Shown here piece after piece: positions 1-5,215 of a stretch of DNA of 5,215 nucleotides (position 1 is its first letter; each line of letters starts with the position of its first letter). The DNA comes from Bordetella parapertussis (GTDB taxonomy: Bacteria > Pseudomonadota > Gammaproteobacteria > Burkholderiales > Burkholderiaceae_B). Location of the stretch: NCBI GenBank assembly GCA_943331855.1, contig CALQNE010000251.1, positions 1-5,215 on the forward strand, in the 5' to 3' direction. Under the pieces are notes generated by a model. The model did not search any database, had not been told where the DNA came from, and saw only the letters and a list, made by a program, of their open reading frames with translations. A program made the position numbers and the translations under genes.

Positions 1-256
1 AGAAATCGCGCTGATGCAGCGCCTGGCCGAGTTTCCGGCGTTGGTCTCTCAGGCGGCAATGGATTTATCACCGCACTTAGTCGCCTTTTGGTTGCGCGAT
101 TGCGCGGCAGACTTTCATGGTTGGTATAACGCCGAGCGGGTATTAGTGGATGATATTGTTTTAAAGCGGGCGCGGTTGCGATTAGCGGATGCAACCCGTC
201 AAGTGATTGCAAATGGCTTAGGGCTGTTGGGTGTTTCAGCCCCCGAACGGATGTAA
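1..256 (+). CDS. argS: Arginyl-tRNA synthetase, C-terminal fragment (5' end outside window)
   Basis: This is the 3' end of a gene that begins before the window; the reading frame is already open at base 2 and ends at TAA 254-256, leaving about 84 residues of a protein that is usually 550-580 long. ArgS is the cytoplasmic class I synthetase that charges tRNA-Arg. The fragment corresponds to the helical DALR anticodon-binding domain. It shows a helix carrying H-L-x-x-F-W-L-R-D-x-A-x-D-F, then the W-Y motif, then [12 protein letters not shown], and the ending [12 protein letters not shown], which is the characteristic ArgS C-terminus. The catalytic HIGH and KMSKS-like regions are not in the window. 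The stop lies 9 bases before the SPOR-protein start, consistent with co-transcription. The identification rests on remembered family motifs, mainly the C-terminal signature. Confidence 0.93.
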   Translation, partial: EIALMQRLAEFPALVSQAAMDLSPHLVAFWLRDCAADFHGWYNAERVLVDDIVLKRARLRLADATRQVIANGLGLLGVSAPERM

Positions 257-265
257 GATCATTTC

Positions 266-928
266 ATGACTAAACGAAAATCTTCTGGTGGCAATACGCT
301 CTACGGGGTGTTAGCGGGTCTGCTGATTGGTTTGATCGCAGCGGTGGCCGTTGCTTTCTATGTCATTAAGTCCCCCATGCCGTTTGTCGATAAGGCAAGT
401 CGCTCGCCCGAGAGTGCGGCAACGGTCGACCCACGAAATGCGCCTGATCCGAATGCAGGGTTGGCGGGGCGCGATACCGGACCGATCACCGCCCCGAGTG
501 CGCCTGATCAGCCAAGCGGTGAGACTGCAGAGAGCGCCTCGCCTCGGGCTGGCGCTGCACCCGATGCGTTAGGCGCCTTAATTGCGACCTTGACGCCAAC
601 CCCAGGGGCTCAGGCGCCAGCACCGCGCGCGTCTTCACGCGCTGAGCCGTTGCCAGCACCACCGCCGGCGAGCGCGAGTAGCTCAAACAGTGCTTCGAGT
701 GGGCCTTATTTTTTGCAAGTGGGTTCGTTCAGAGTGCTGGAAGATGCCGAAGCGTTGCGTGCCCGGATTTTATTGATGGGGATGTCGGTTGAAATTCAGC
801 GTGCCGAGGTGAATGGTTTACAGGTGAATCGGGTCAGAGTCGGACCGTTTGCTCGCATTGATGACATGAATCAAACGCGCACGCGACTTGGCCAAGAAAA
901 AATTCCGACTGCGGTTGTGCGTCAGTAA
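266..928 (+). CDS. SPOR-domain membrane protein (FtsN-like topology)
   Basis: A 220-residue protein with three visible parts. Residues 1-11 are a short basic cytoplasmic tail with K-R-K. Residues about 13-33 form one hydrophobic transmembrane segment rich in Leu, Ile, Ala and Val. Residues about 40-145 are a low-complexity Pro/Ala/Ser-rich linker expected to span the periplasm. Residues 147-220 are a SPOR domain, opening with YFLQVGSF and containing the late N-R-V-R-V-G-P-F motif. SPOR domains bind denuded glycan strands of septal peptidoglycan, so the protein probably acts at the division site or in cell-wall remodelling. This is FtsN architecture, but several paralogous SPOR proteins share it, so no symbol is given. 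The start ATG has no clear Shine-Dalgarno sequence and follows argS by 9 bases, suggesting translational coupling. The order argS-SPOR-dsbA is typical of Burkholderiales. Confidence 0.9.
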   Translation: MTKRKSSGGNTLYGVLAGLLIGLIAAVAVAFYVIKSPMPFVDKASRSPESAATVDPRNAPDPNAGLAGRDTGPITAPSAPDQPSGETAESASPRAGAAPDALGALIATLTPTPGAQAPAPRASSRAEPLPAPPPASASSSNSASSGPYFLQVGSFRVLEDAEALRARILLMGMSVEIQRAEVNGLQVNRVRVGPFARIDDMNQTRTRLGQEKIPTAVVRQ

Positions 929-966
929 ATAAAAATTAAATGTTGAACAAATAGGATGAATCACAG

Positions 967-1608
967 ATGAATCAGTCATGCTTGAAGCGAATGGTCGGAC
1001 TGTTGGTGGTGATGATGACGCTGTTTTTTTCATCGACACCCTTTGCACAAGGGGCGTCCGGTGCGCCTAAAGCAAGATATCTTGAGGTCAATCCTGCGCA
1101 GCCGACCGAACCTGGCAAGACCGAGGTGCTAGAGTTTTTTTCTTATGCCTGTTCTCATTGTGCGGTGCTTGAGCCGATGCTTGAAAAATGGATAAAAAAA
1201 CTGCCCTCAGATGTTGTCGTTAAACTTGTGCCCGTTGCTTTTAATGCCAGCATGAAACCGTTGCAACAGTTGTTTTACTCACTTGAAGCGATGAACCGAC
1301 TTGATTTGCATGCCAAGGTTTTTAATGCAATTCATGAAGAGAAAAAGAGATTATTTACTAAGCCCGACATCATTGCCTGGGTCGCGGCACAAGGTGTTGA
1401 TCGTGCTAAATTTGAAAGTGTCTTTGATTCGTTTGGCGTAGTTTCAAAAAGCGGCCGTGCAGATCAACTCGTGACTTCTTATAAAGTACAGGGCACACCC
1501 TCAATCGCGGTCGCGGGTCAATTTTTGACCTCACCGTCTGAGGCGGGCGGATATCAAGAAACGCTGGATGTCGCCGACACCCTGATCAAACAAGTGCGGA
1601 CTAAATAA
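967..1608 (+). CDS. dsbA: Thiol:disulfide interchange protein DsbA, CSHC active site
   Basis: A 213-residue periplasmic oxidoreductase that introduces disulfide bonds into exported proteins and is normally reoxidised by DsbB, which is not in this window. The N-terminus has a signal peptide: a basic n-region (K8-R9), a hydrophobic core at about residues 10-22, and likely cleavage somewhere between A27 and A33. The thioredoxin fold begins at V-L-E-F-F-S-Y-A-C-S-H-C, with catalytic cysteines C62 and C65. The cis-proline is P178, in the motif V-Q-G-T-P-S-I. A helical insertion occupies the middle, as in the family, and the length is normal. The two residues between the cysteines are Ser-His, not the Pro-His of Escherichia coli DsbA. 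An AGGA at 953-956 lies 10 bases before the ATG. It probably shares a transcript with argS and the SPOR gene, although the 38-base AT-rich gap could hold its own promoter. Confidence 0.93.
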   Translation: MNQSCLKRMVGLLVVMMTLFFSSTPFAQGASGAPKARYLEVNPAQPTEPGKTEVLEFFSYACSHCAVLEPMLEKWIKKLPSDVVVKLVPVAFNASMKPLQQLFYSLEAMNRLDLHAKVFNAIHEEKKRLFTKPDIIAWVAAQGVDRAKFESVFDSFGVVSKSGRADQLVTSYKVQGTPSIAVAGQFLTSPSEAGGYQETLDVADTLIKQVRTK

Positions 1609-1617
1609 ACCCTTTGC

Positions 1618-1641
1618 AGCGGCACCCGAAGGGTTGCCGCT
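1618..1641. terminator. Hairpin between convergent dsbA and DUF1330 genes, possible bidirectional terminator
   Basis: The arms AGCGGCA and TGCCGCT pair over 7 bp, then after a one-base bulge CCC pairs with GGG around a GAA loop. It lies 10 bases after the dsbA stop and 15 bases beyond the stop of the minus-strand DUF1330 gene, which is where a shared terminator is expected. Neither side has a proper T run: the minus-strand side is followed by a loose GGTTTATTTAG and the plus-strand side by ACGCGCGAG. Intrinsic termination is therefore uncertain. Confidence 0.5.
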
Positions 1642-1655
1642 ACGCGCGAGTTGAA

Positions 1656-1958
1656 TTACGTACCTTGAATAATATAAAAAGTAATCACGTGCGCAAACTT
1701 GTCGCGATAGGTTTTTGCCTCTTGTGAAAGCGGCGAGTCGTACCACGCGAGTGCTTTTTCATACGTTTCAAATTCAATCATGACCCGACGACGATCGTCT
1801 GAAGGCCCGCTCTTGATAGAAACATCGCCCCCACGACTTAGAAACTTTCCGTCAAAGGCGGCAACGGCCGCGGTTGATCGCGGTTGATAGTGCTCTTTAA
1901 AGTTTTCGGGATCGCGTACGACCAATTCGACAAATACGTAACCTTTAGGTGAAGTCAT
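1656..1958 (-). CDS. DUF1330 family small protein
   Basis: A 100-residue cytoplasmic protein with no signal peptide or membrane segment. It matches the DUF1330 pattern: K-G-Y-x-F-V near the N-terminus, a D-P-E-x-F-K-E-H-Y helix at residues 16-24, G-K-F-L-S-R-G-G at 37-44, the V-M-I-E-F strand at 59-63, and the A-W-Y-D-S-P helix at 71-76. The family adopts a dimeric alpha/beta-barrel, ferredoxin-like fold. Its biochemical function is not established, so none is assigned. It starts 33 bases after the metC stop on the same strand and is probably the last gene of an MBL-metC-DUF1330 operon. The ATG has only a weak purine stretch (AAAGAA) upstream. Confidence 0.85.
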   Translation of the reverse strand: MTSPKGYVFVELVVRDPENFKEHYQPRSTAAVAAFDGKFLSRGGDVSIKSGPSDDRRRVMIEFETYEKALAWYDSPLSQEAKTYRDKFAHVITFYIIQGT

Positions 1959-1991
1959 TTGAATATTCTTTGATTGAAAGGGTTAAAAAAA

Positions 1992-3176
1992 TTAAGTGCG
2001 AATTTTACCGAAGGCTTGTTTTAGGTCTTCGATCAAATCCTGCGGAGATTCGAGACCAATGTGCAAGCGGATGAGCGCGTGATCTTTGCCACGCCAGTAG
2101 ACGTGGTTGGCGAGTACCGCCGGATTCACCCACTGCACAAGACTTTCAAAGCCGCCCCACGAAAAACCAATACCAAATAAAGTTAAGGCATCGACAAAGG
2201 GCTTGGCAGCGAGCGCTGAGCAGTTTAGTTCAATCGATAACATGCCGTTCGCGCCCGTGCAGTCACGCTTCCACAACGCATGGCCCGGATCTTTGTGCCA
2301 TGCCGGGTCGAAAATCCGCAGGACTTCAGGGCGTGAATCTAAAAATTGGCTGACCTCTTGGGTGTTACGGGCGTGTTGCGCCATGCGTACGGCCATGGTT
2401 TTGACACCACGCAAAGAGAGCCAGGCGTCGTCCGCACTCAGAGAGTTTCCTAACGCGTACTGTGTTGCATGAATGCGTGCCGCAAGCTTGTCGTCTTTGA
2501 CGATAATGGCACCGAGCATGACATCTGAGTGACCCGCAATATATTTCGTGCCTGCAACGATCGATACATCTGCGCCCAAGGTCAAGGGGCGATAAATATA
2601 TCCTGAGCCCCAGGTGTTATCAGTCGCCAAAATCAAATTATGTTGTTGGGCGATTTCTGAGAGCGCGGGCATATCAAGCATTTCAAAGAGCAGCGAGCCG
2701 GGAGACTCGACGTAGATCATCTTTGTGTTGGGTTGTACCAATTCAGCAATTTGATCCTGACTTGAAAAATAGGTAACGGTAATCCCTAGACGACTTAACA
2801 AGGTTTGCTCAACCGTACGAACGGGCCCGTATACACAATCTGCGACCAACATGTGATCGCCCGTTTTAAGCAGGGCTAAAAAAGCAATGCTAATGGCGGC
2901 AAGCCCTGAGGGTGCTAACACGCAATAGCTGCCGCCCTCAAGCTGCATAAAGACCTCTTCAAGTGCACGGTGCGTATCGAGCCCGGCGATGCCATAGGTG
3001 ACGACGCGTTCGCCCGCAGCACGTTTGGCCAAGGCGCGGTCAAGCACCTCGAGATTTTTAAATCGGACAGTGCTGGTACGAATTGATGGGGTGCTGACCG
3101 GTGCGGTACCTGTTTTAGGATCGAATTCAGCGGCGCCGATATGAAGAAGTCGGGTATCGAGATGGTGGGTGGTCAA
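1992..3176 (-). CDS. metC: Cystathionine beta-lyase (PLP-dependent, Cys/Met metabolism family), TTG start
   Basis: A 394-residue PLP enzyme expected to cleave L-cystathionine to homocysteine, pyruvate and ammonia in methionine synthesis; such enzymes also act as cysteine or cystine lyases. The PLP lysine is K211 in A-G-T-K-Y-I-A-G-H-S-D-V-M-L-G. D186 in T-D-N-T-W should contact the pyridine nitrogen, Y116 in D-C-V-Y-G-P should stack on the ring, and Y61 should contact the cofactor phosphate across the dimer. The C-terminal F-S-W-G-G-F-E-S-L (W340) and L-I-R-L-H-I-G-L-E (R370, substrate carboxylate) match E. coli MetC rather than gamma-synthases or methionine gamma-lyase. The position matching E. 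coli R58 is I63. The start is TTG: AAGGA lies 6 bases upstream, an in-frame TAA lies just above at 3186-3188, and the next in-frame Met is residue 77, past Y61. It begins 32 bases after the MBL stop. Confidence 0.9.
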   Translation of the reverse strand: MTTHHLDTRLLHIGAAEFDPKTGTAPVSTPSIRTSTVRFKNLEVLDRALAKRAAGERVVTYGIAGLDTHRALEEVFMQLEGGSYCVLAPSGLAAISIAFLALLKTGDHMLVADCVYGPVRTVEQTLLSRLGITVTYFSSQDQIAELVQPNTKMIYVESPGSLLFEMLDMPALSEIAQQHNLILATDNTWGSGYIYRPLTLGADVSIVAGTKYIAGHSDVMLGAIIVKDDKLAARIHATQYALGNSLSADDAWLSLRGVKTMAVRMAQHARNTQEVSQFLDSRPEVLRIFDPAWHKDPGHALWKRDCTGANGMLSIELNCSALAAKPFVDALTLFGIGFSWGGFESLVQWVNPAVLANHVYWRGKDHALIRLHIGLESPQDLIEDLKQAFGKIRT

Positions 3177-3182
3177 GATAAA

Positions 3183-3187
3183 TCCTT
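3183..3187 (-). promoter_or_regulatory. Shine-Dalgarno site deciding the TTG start of metC
   Basis: On the minus strand AAGGA lies 6 bases before the TTG at 3174-3176. This is a near-ideal site at near-ideal spacing. Together with the in-frame stop at 3186-3188 it fixes the metC start. Confidence 0.75.
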
Positions 3188-3208
3188 AATAAGAGTCGAG
3201 CGCGAGGC

Positions 3209-4270
3209 CTAGGCTGTTTGAGTAAAACGAATGATGCCATCCGCGCACAGTTCGCGAGTGAGTTTGCCCTCAAAGTACAAGGCATGCAAATGTGCTGCGG
3301 CTTCGCCCATCGCAAACGTTGTTTGATGCAAGTCAAGTTTGCGCTTGAACATGAGGGGCAAAATGTCGGTCGTTGATTGCGGGACGACGCATGCGGTGAA
3401 CACCTCTGCTAAACGATCTGCGTGATGCGACTGTTGTTGTGCGATGCGTTCATGCAGCCCTTTGAAGGGGCGTCCGTGTGAGGGCAGCACCAAGGTGTCG
3501 GCGGGCAGGTGCGCATAGGCATCGAGCGAGTTTAGATAAAGGGGCAAAGGGTTGCCCATGGGCTCGTAATCGAACACGCTGATATTGGTTGAGATGCGCG
3601 GCAAGACCATATCGCCTGAGATCAACACTTTTTTATCTGCGCAATAGAACGACATATGTTCTGGGGCGTGACCGTAGCCCACAATGGCTTGCCAGATATG
3701 ACCATTGACGCTTAGTTCAGTGCCATGCATGACGCGCACAAACGCGGCGGGCACACTAGGAACCATTCCGGGATAGTGTGATGAACGCTCACGAAGTTGT
3801 TTGATTGAGTCAGGATCAATCATGCCATGGCGCATCAGGTGTCGGGCGGTACTTTCTCCGCCCGTTGCCCCGCCGCCTTTTCGTTGGCTCCAGGTTTGCG
3901 CGGTCATGTAGTCGGTCATGCTGATGTGCATGGGGATGTTCCAGCGCTCGCAGAGCCAATAGGCCAGACCGATGTGATCCGGATGCATATGGGTGACAAT
4001 CAAGCGTAAGACGGGTAAGCCCTCAAGCTGCGTACTAAATATGGTATCCCAAAGCGTTTTCACTTCATCGCTGCTGATTCCGCAATCAACGATGGTCCAT
4101 CCGTCTTGGCCATCGATGTTGTCACGCAACAGCCACAAGTTGATGTGATCAAGAACAAAGGGCAGTGGCATTCTGAGCCAGCGCACGCCGGGGGCGACCT
4201 CTTGGGTCAGGCCAGGGCCTGGCAGCGTTTCACCAAAGGGATACTGCAGTTGATGCTCAAGGGGGTTCAT
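3209..4270 (-). CDS. MBL-fold metallo-hydrolase with C-terminal winged-helix region
   Basis: A 353-residue cytoplasmic protein of the metallo-beta-lactamase superfamily. The dinuclear metal site is complete: T-H-M-H-P-D-H at residues 93-99 (H94, H96, D98, H99), H201 in G-Y-G-H-A-P-E-H, D220 in L-I-S-G-D, and H265 in L-P-S-H-G. The last ~50 residues, including F-A-M-G-E-A-A-A-H-L-H-A-L-Y-F-E-G-K-L, resemble the winged-helix domain attached to LACTB2-like members. Superfamily activities include thioester hydrolysis, lactone hydrolysis and RNA cleavage, and the sequence alone does not choose between them. A thioesterase or detoxifying role beside acyl-CoA catabolism is possible but is inference from neighbours. 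It is the first gene of the minus-strand trio and diverges from liuR across 79 bases holding a LiuR-like site. A GGAG lies 11 bases before the ATG, somewhat distant. The stop is TAG. Confidence 0.88.
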   Translation of the reverse strand: MNPLEHQLQYPFGETLPGPGLTQEVAPGVRWLRMPLPFVLDHINLWLLRDNIDGQDGWTIVDCGISSDEVKTLWDTIFSTQLEGLPVLRLIVTHMHPDHIGLAYWLCERWNIPMHISMTDYMTAQTWSQRKGGGATGGESTARHLMRHGMIDPDSIKQLRERSSHYPGMVPSVPAAFVRVMHGTELSVNGHIWQAIVGYGHAPEHMSFYCADKKVLISGDMVLPRISTNISVFDYEPMGNPLPLYLNSLDAYAHLPADTLVLPSHGRPFKGLHERIAQQQSHHADRLAEVFTACVVPQSTTDILPLMFKRKLDLHQTTFAMGEAAAHLHALYFEGKLTRELCADGIIRFTQTA

Positions 4271-4308
4271 CGGTACTTTGTCTCCAAGCTTGACGGCGCG
4301 ATCAGACC

Positions 4309-4336
4309 ATCATAATTTACGTTTACGTTAACTGCG
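4309..4336. promoter_or_regulatory. Divergent liuR/MBL promoter region with degenerate LiuR operator
   Basis: The segment 4317-4336 shares its first 12 bases, TTACGTTTACGT, exactly with the perfect palindrome before liuA, while the second arm is degenerate (GTTAACTGCG, 5 of 10 matching). It also contains a tandem TTTACG TTTACG at 4316-4327. Toward the MBL gene, TATGAT (plus-strand ATCATA, 4309-4314) is a strong -10 candidate, and the operator fills the spacer upstream of it. Its -35 is poor (about 3 of 6). Toward liuR, TTTACG at 4316-4321 and TAATAA at 4339-4344 with a 17-base spacer are a weaker pair. Binding here could repress both directions; this is inferred from position and sequence similarity. 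Confidence 0.62.
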
Positions 4337-4349
4337 ACTAATAAAGCTT

Positions 4350-4736
4350 ATGACAAGCCCGACCTGGACGATTTCAGAGCTCTCAAAAGAGTTTGATCTG
4401 ACCCCGCGCACGATCCGGTTTTATGAGGATCATGGCATTTTGAATCCGGCGCGTGAAGGGCGTAATCGAGTGTACGTTTCACGGGATCGTACTCGCTTAA
4501 AGCTAGCCTTGCGCGGAAAACGGTTGGGGCTTCAACTTTCTGAGATTTGTCAGTTAATTGATATGTATGAGGGTCCGCGCGACACCGTGCCGCAGCTGGC
4601 GCACTACATGTCAGTGCTTTCTGCGCAGCGCAAGATGCTTGAACAGCAGCGACAGGATTTAGAAGAGACCTTGAGTGAAATTGTTCAACAGCAAGCAGTC
4701 TGCGAGACCTTATTAAAGGAAAAAACCAGGGGTTAA
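4350..4736 (+). CDS. liuR: MerR-family regulator of leucine/branched-chain catabolism (LiuR-type)
   Basis: A 128-residue DNA-binding protein. The MerR winged helix-turn-helix is at residues 6-75: W-T-I-S-E-L-S-K-E-F-D-L-T-P-R-T-I-R-F-Y-E-D-H-G-I-L, followed by the wing (R-N-R-V-Y) and the R-L-x-L-A-L-R-G-K-R-L-G-L-x-L-S-E-I helix. A Gln/Glu-rich coiled-coil dimerisation helix follows at about 85-118. No metal-binding Cys cluster is present (only C67 and C118), which argues against a metal sensor. The placement, immediately upstream of isovaleryl-CoA dehydrogenase and flanked by two related operators, is that of LiuR, the repressor of leucine and isovalerate degradation genes in proteobacteria. 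The ATG lies very close to the operator and has no good Shine-Dalgarno (AATAAAGCTT), so the leader would be very short. Autoregulation is likely. The MerR assignment is firm; the LiuR assignment is from context and operators. Confidence 0.88.
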   Translation: MTSPTWTISELSKEFDLTPRTIRFYEDHGILNPAREGRNRVYVSRDRTRLKLALRGKRLGLQLSEICQLIDMYEGPRDTVPQLAHYMSVLSAQRKMLEQQRQDLEETLSEIVQQQAVCETLLKEKTRG

Positions 4737-4743
4737 CCCTTGG
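4726..4743 (+). terminator. Hairpin over the liuR stop codon, possible weak terminator
   Basis: CCAGGGGTTAACCCTTGG is an almost perfect inverted repeat, with one G-T wobble, centred on the liuR TAA at 4734-4736. The following bases (CTCTATT) are only moderately T-rich. It could reduce read-through into liuA, which has its own promoter and operator just downstream, or it could simply be a transcript-end hairpin. Confidence 0.4.
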
Positions 4744-4752
4744 CTCTATTAA

Positions 4753-4781
4753 AAGACATTACGTTTACGTAAACGTAAACT
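4753..4781 (+). promoter_or_regulatory. liuA promoter with perfect 20-bp palindromic LiuR operator
   Basis: TTACGTTTACGTAAACGTAA at 4759-4778 is identical to its own reverse complement over all 20 bases. A candidate -35 AAGACA (4753-4758) and -10 TAAACT (4776-4781), each 4 of 6 to consensus, are separated by 17 bases, so the palindrome fills the spacer and overlaps the -10. The normal 17-base spacing, rather than the 19-20 typical of MerR-activated promoters, fits repression by occlusion. The site is 25 bases before the liuA ATG. The palindrome is seen directly; assigning it to LiuR follows from the adjacent regulator gene and the known palindromic nature of LiuR sites. Confidence 0.8.
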
Positions 4782-4794
4782 AAGCAATCAACAT

Positions 4795-4799
4795 GGGAG
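4795..4799 (+). promoter_or_regulatory. Shine-Dalgarno site of liuA
   Basis: GGGAG lies 6 bases before the ATG at 4806. It selects that start over the out-of-frame ATG at 4793. Confidence 0.7.
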
Positions 4800-4805
4800 A
4801 CGGTG

Positions 4806-5215
4806 ATGCACTTGCCAGGCCTGAACTTCGAATTGGGTGAAGACATCGATATGTTGCGTGAAGCTGTGCGAGATTTTGCACAGCACGAAATCGCACCTTT
4901 GGCGGCTCAAACGGATCGTGATGATCAGTTTCCGATGCATTTGTGGCAAAAAATGGGCGAGCTCGGGCTGATGGGCATGACCGTCAGCGAGGAATATGGC
5001 GGCACAAACATGGGCTACCTTGCTCACATGGTTGTGATGGAAGAAATTTCGCGCGCAAGCGCTTCTGTTGGTTTGTCGTACGGCGCACACTCAAACTTGT
5101 GTGTGAATCAGATCCATCGAAACGGTAGCACCGCGCAGAAGAAAAAATATCTTCCTAAACTGCTGAGCGGTGAACATATTGGTGCACTTGCCATGAGCGA
5201 GCCCAGCGCGGGCTC
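4806..5215 (+). CDS. liuA: Isovaleryl-CoA dehydrogenase, N-terminal part (3' end outside window)
   Basis: The first 136 codons and two bases of a gene that runs off the window; family members are about 390 residues. The enzyme is an FAD-dependent acyl-CoA dehydrogenase (also called Ivd) that converts isovaleryl-CoA to 3-methylcrotonyl-CoA in leucine degradation, passing electrons to electron-transfer flavoprotein. The fragment covers the N-terminal helical domain: L-R-E-A-V-R-D-F-A near residue 17, L-G-L-M-G-M-T-V-S-E-E-Y-G-G at 53-66, G-Y-L-A-H at 70-74, E-E-I-S-R-A-S-A-S-V-G-L-S-Y-G-A-H-S-N-L at 79-98, N-Q-I-H-R-N-G at 101-107 and the flavin-loop start A-M-S-E-P-S-A-G-S. The S-Y-G-A-H-S-N-L stretch and N-Q-I-H-R-N-G point to the isovaleryl-CoA subfamily. 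The catalytic Glu lies outside the window. The remaining leucine-pathway genes (liuB-E) would be expected downstream. Confidence 0.94.
   Translation, partial: MHLPGLNFELGEDIDMLREAVRDFAQHEIAPLAAQTDRDDQFPMHLWQKMGELGLMGMTVSEEYGGTNMGYLAHMVVMEEISRASASVGLSYGAHSNLCVNQIHRNGSTAQKKKYLPKLLSGEHIGALAMSEPSAG

Noticed and set aside
351..572. Plus-strand open frame inside the SPOR gene in another frame
   Set aside because: It lies within the low-complexity linker, where GC-rich repeats easily keep alternative frames open; Arg-rich composition is typical of such shadows.
956..970. ATG at 956 just upstream of dsbA as an alternative start or leader peptide
   Set aside because: It is out of frame with dsbA and ends after four codons, overlapping the real start; the signal peptide begins correctly at 967. 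A coupling mini-ORF is possible but unsupported.
818..1048. Minus-strand open frame across the SPOR-dsbA junction
   Set aside because: It runs antisense through the conserved SPOR C-terminus and the DsbA signal peptide, with no domain or ribosome-binding support.
2107..2472. Open frame of 121 codons on the plus strand inside metC
   Set aside because: It is antisense to a well-supported PLP enzyme, shows no recognisable domain, and its sequence is explained as a shadow of metC codons.
4350..4736. liuR as a metal- or redox-sensing MerR protein
   Set aside because: Only two isolated cysteines are present, with no C-terminal Cys metal loop, and the neighbouring genes are leucine catabolism rather than efflux or oxidative stress.
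4793..4795. ATG at 4793 as the liuA start
   Set aside because: It is not in frame with the conserved protein, and its G is the first base of the GGGAG ribosome-binding site for the ATG at 4806.
4788..5090. Open frame of 100 codons on the minus strand opposite liuA
   Set aside because: It overlaps the strongly conserved isovaleryl-CoA dehydrogenase N-terminus, has a His/Cys/Gln-scattered composition and no family match that I recognise.

Overview
The window looks like ordinary chromosome from a betaproteobacterium, most likely Burkholderiales. The clues are the gene order argS – SPOR-domain protein – dsbA, and a LiuR-type MerR regulator directly upstream of an isovaleryl-CoA dehydrogenase gene. 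Base composition is near 50% GC by eye, low for many Burkholderiales. Family or genus cannot be fixed from this sequence. No mobile element, CRISPR array, tRNA, rRNA or toxin-antitoxin pair was seen, and genes fill almost all of the window.

Left block (1-1641, plus strand): the 3' end of argS (arginyl-tRNA synthetase), then after 9 bases a single-pass membrane protein with a C-terminal SPOR domain (FtsN-like topology), then after 38 bases dsbA, a periplasmic thiol:disulfide oxidoreductase with a CSHC active site. A hairpin lies just after dsbA, between it and the convergent genes that follow.

Middle block (1656-4270, minus strand): three closely spaced co-directional genes, in transcription order an MBL-fold hydrolase with a C-terminal winged-helix region, a MetC-type cystathionine beta-lyase that starts with TTG, and a small DUF1330 protein. 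The gaps are 32 and 33 bases, so they probably form one operon.

Right block (4271-5215): a divergent intergenic region, then liuR (MerR family) and the first 136 codons of liuA/ivd (isovaleryl-CoA dehydrogenase, leucine degradation). A perfect 20-bp palindrome precedes liuA. A related but degenerate copy lies between liuR and the MBL gene, overlapping the predicted start region of both. The simplest reading is that LiuR represses liuA, itself and possibly the divergent MBL-metC-DUF1330 operon, linking a sulfur amino-acid lyase and an MBL hydrolase to the branched-chain amino-acid catabolic regulon. This regulatory link is the most interesting point here; it is inferred from operator placement only. 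I see no evidence of a wholly new biological system.
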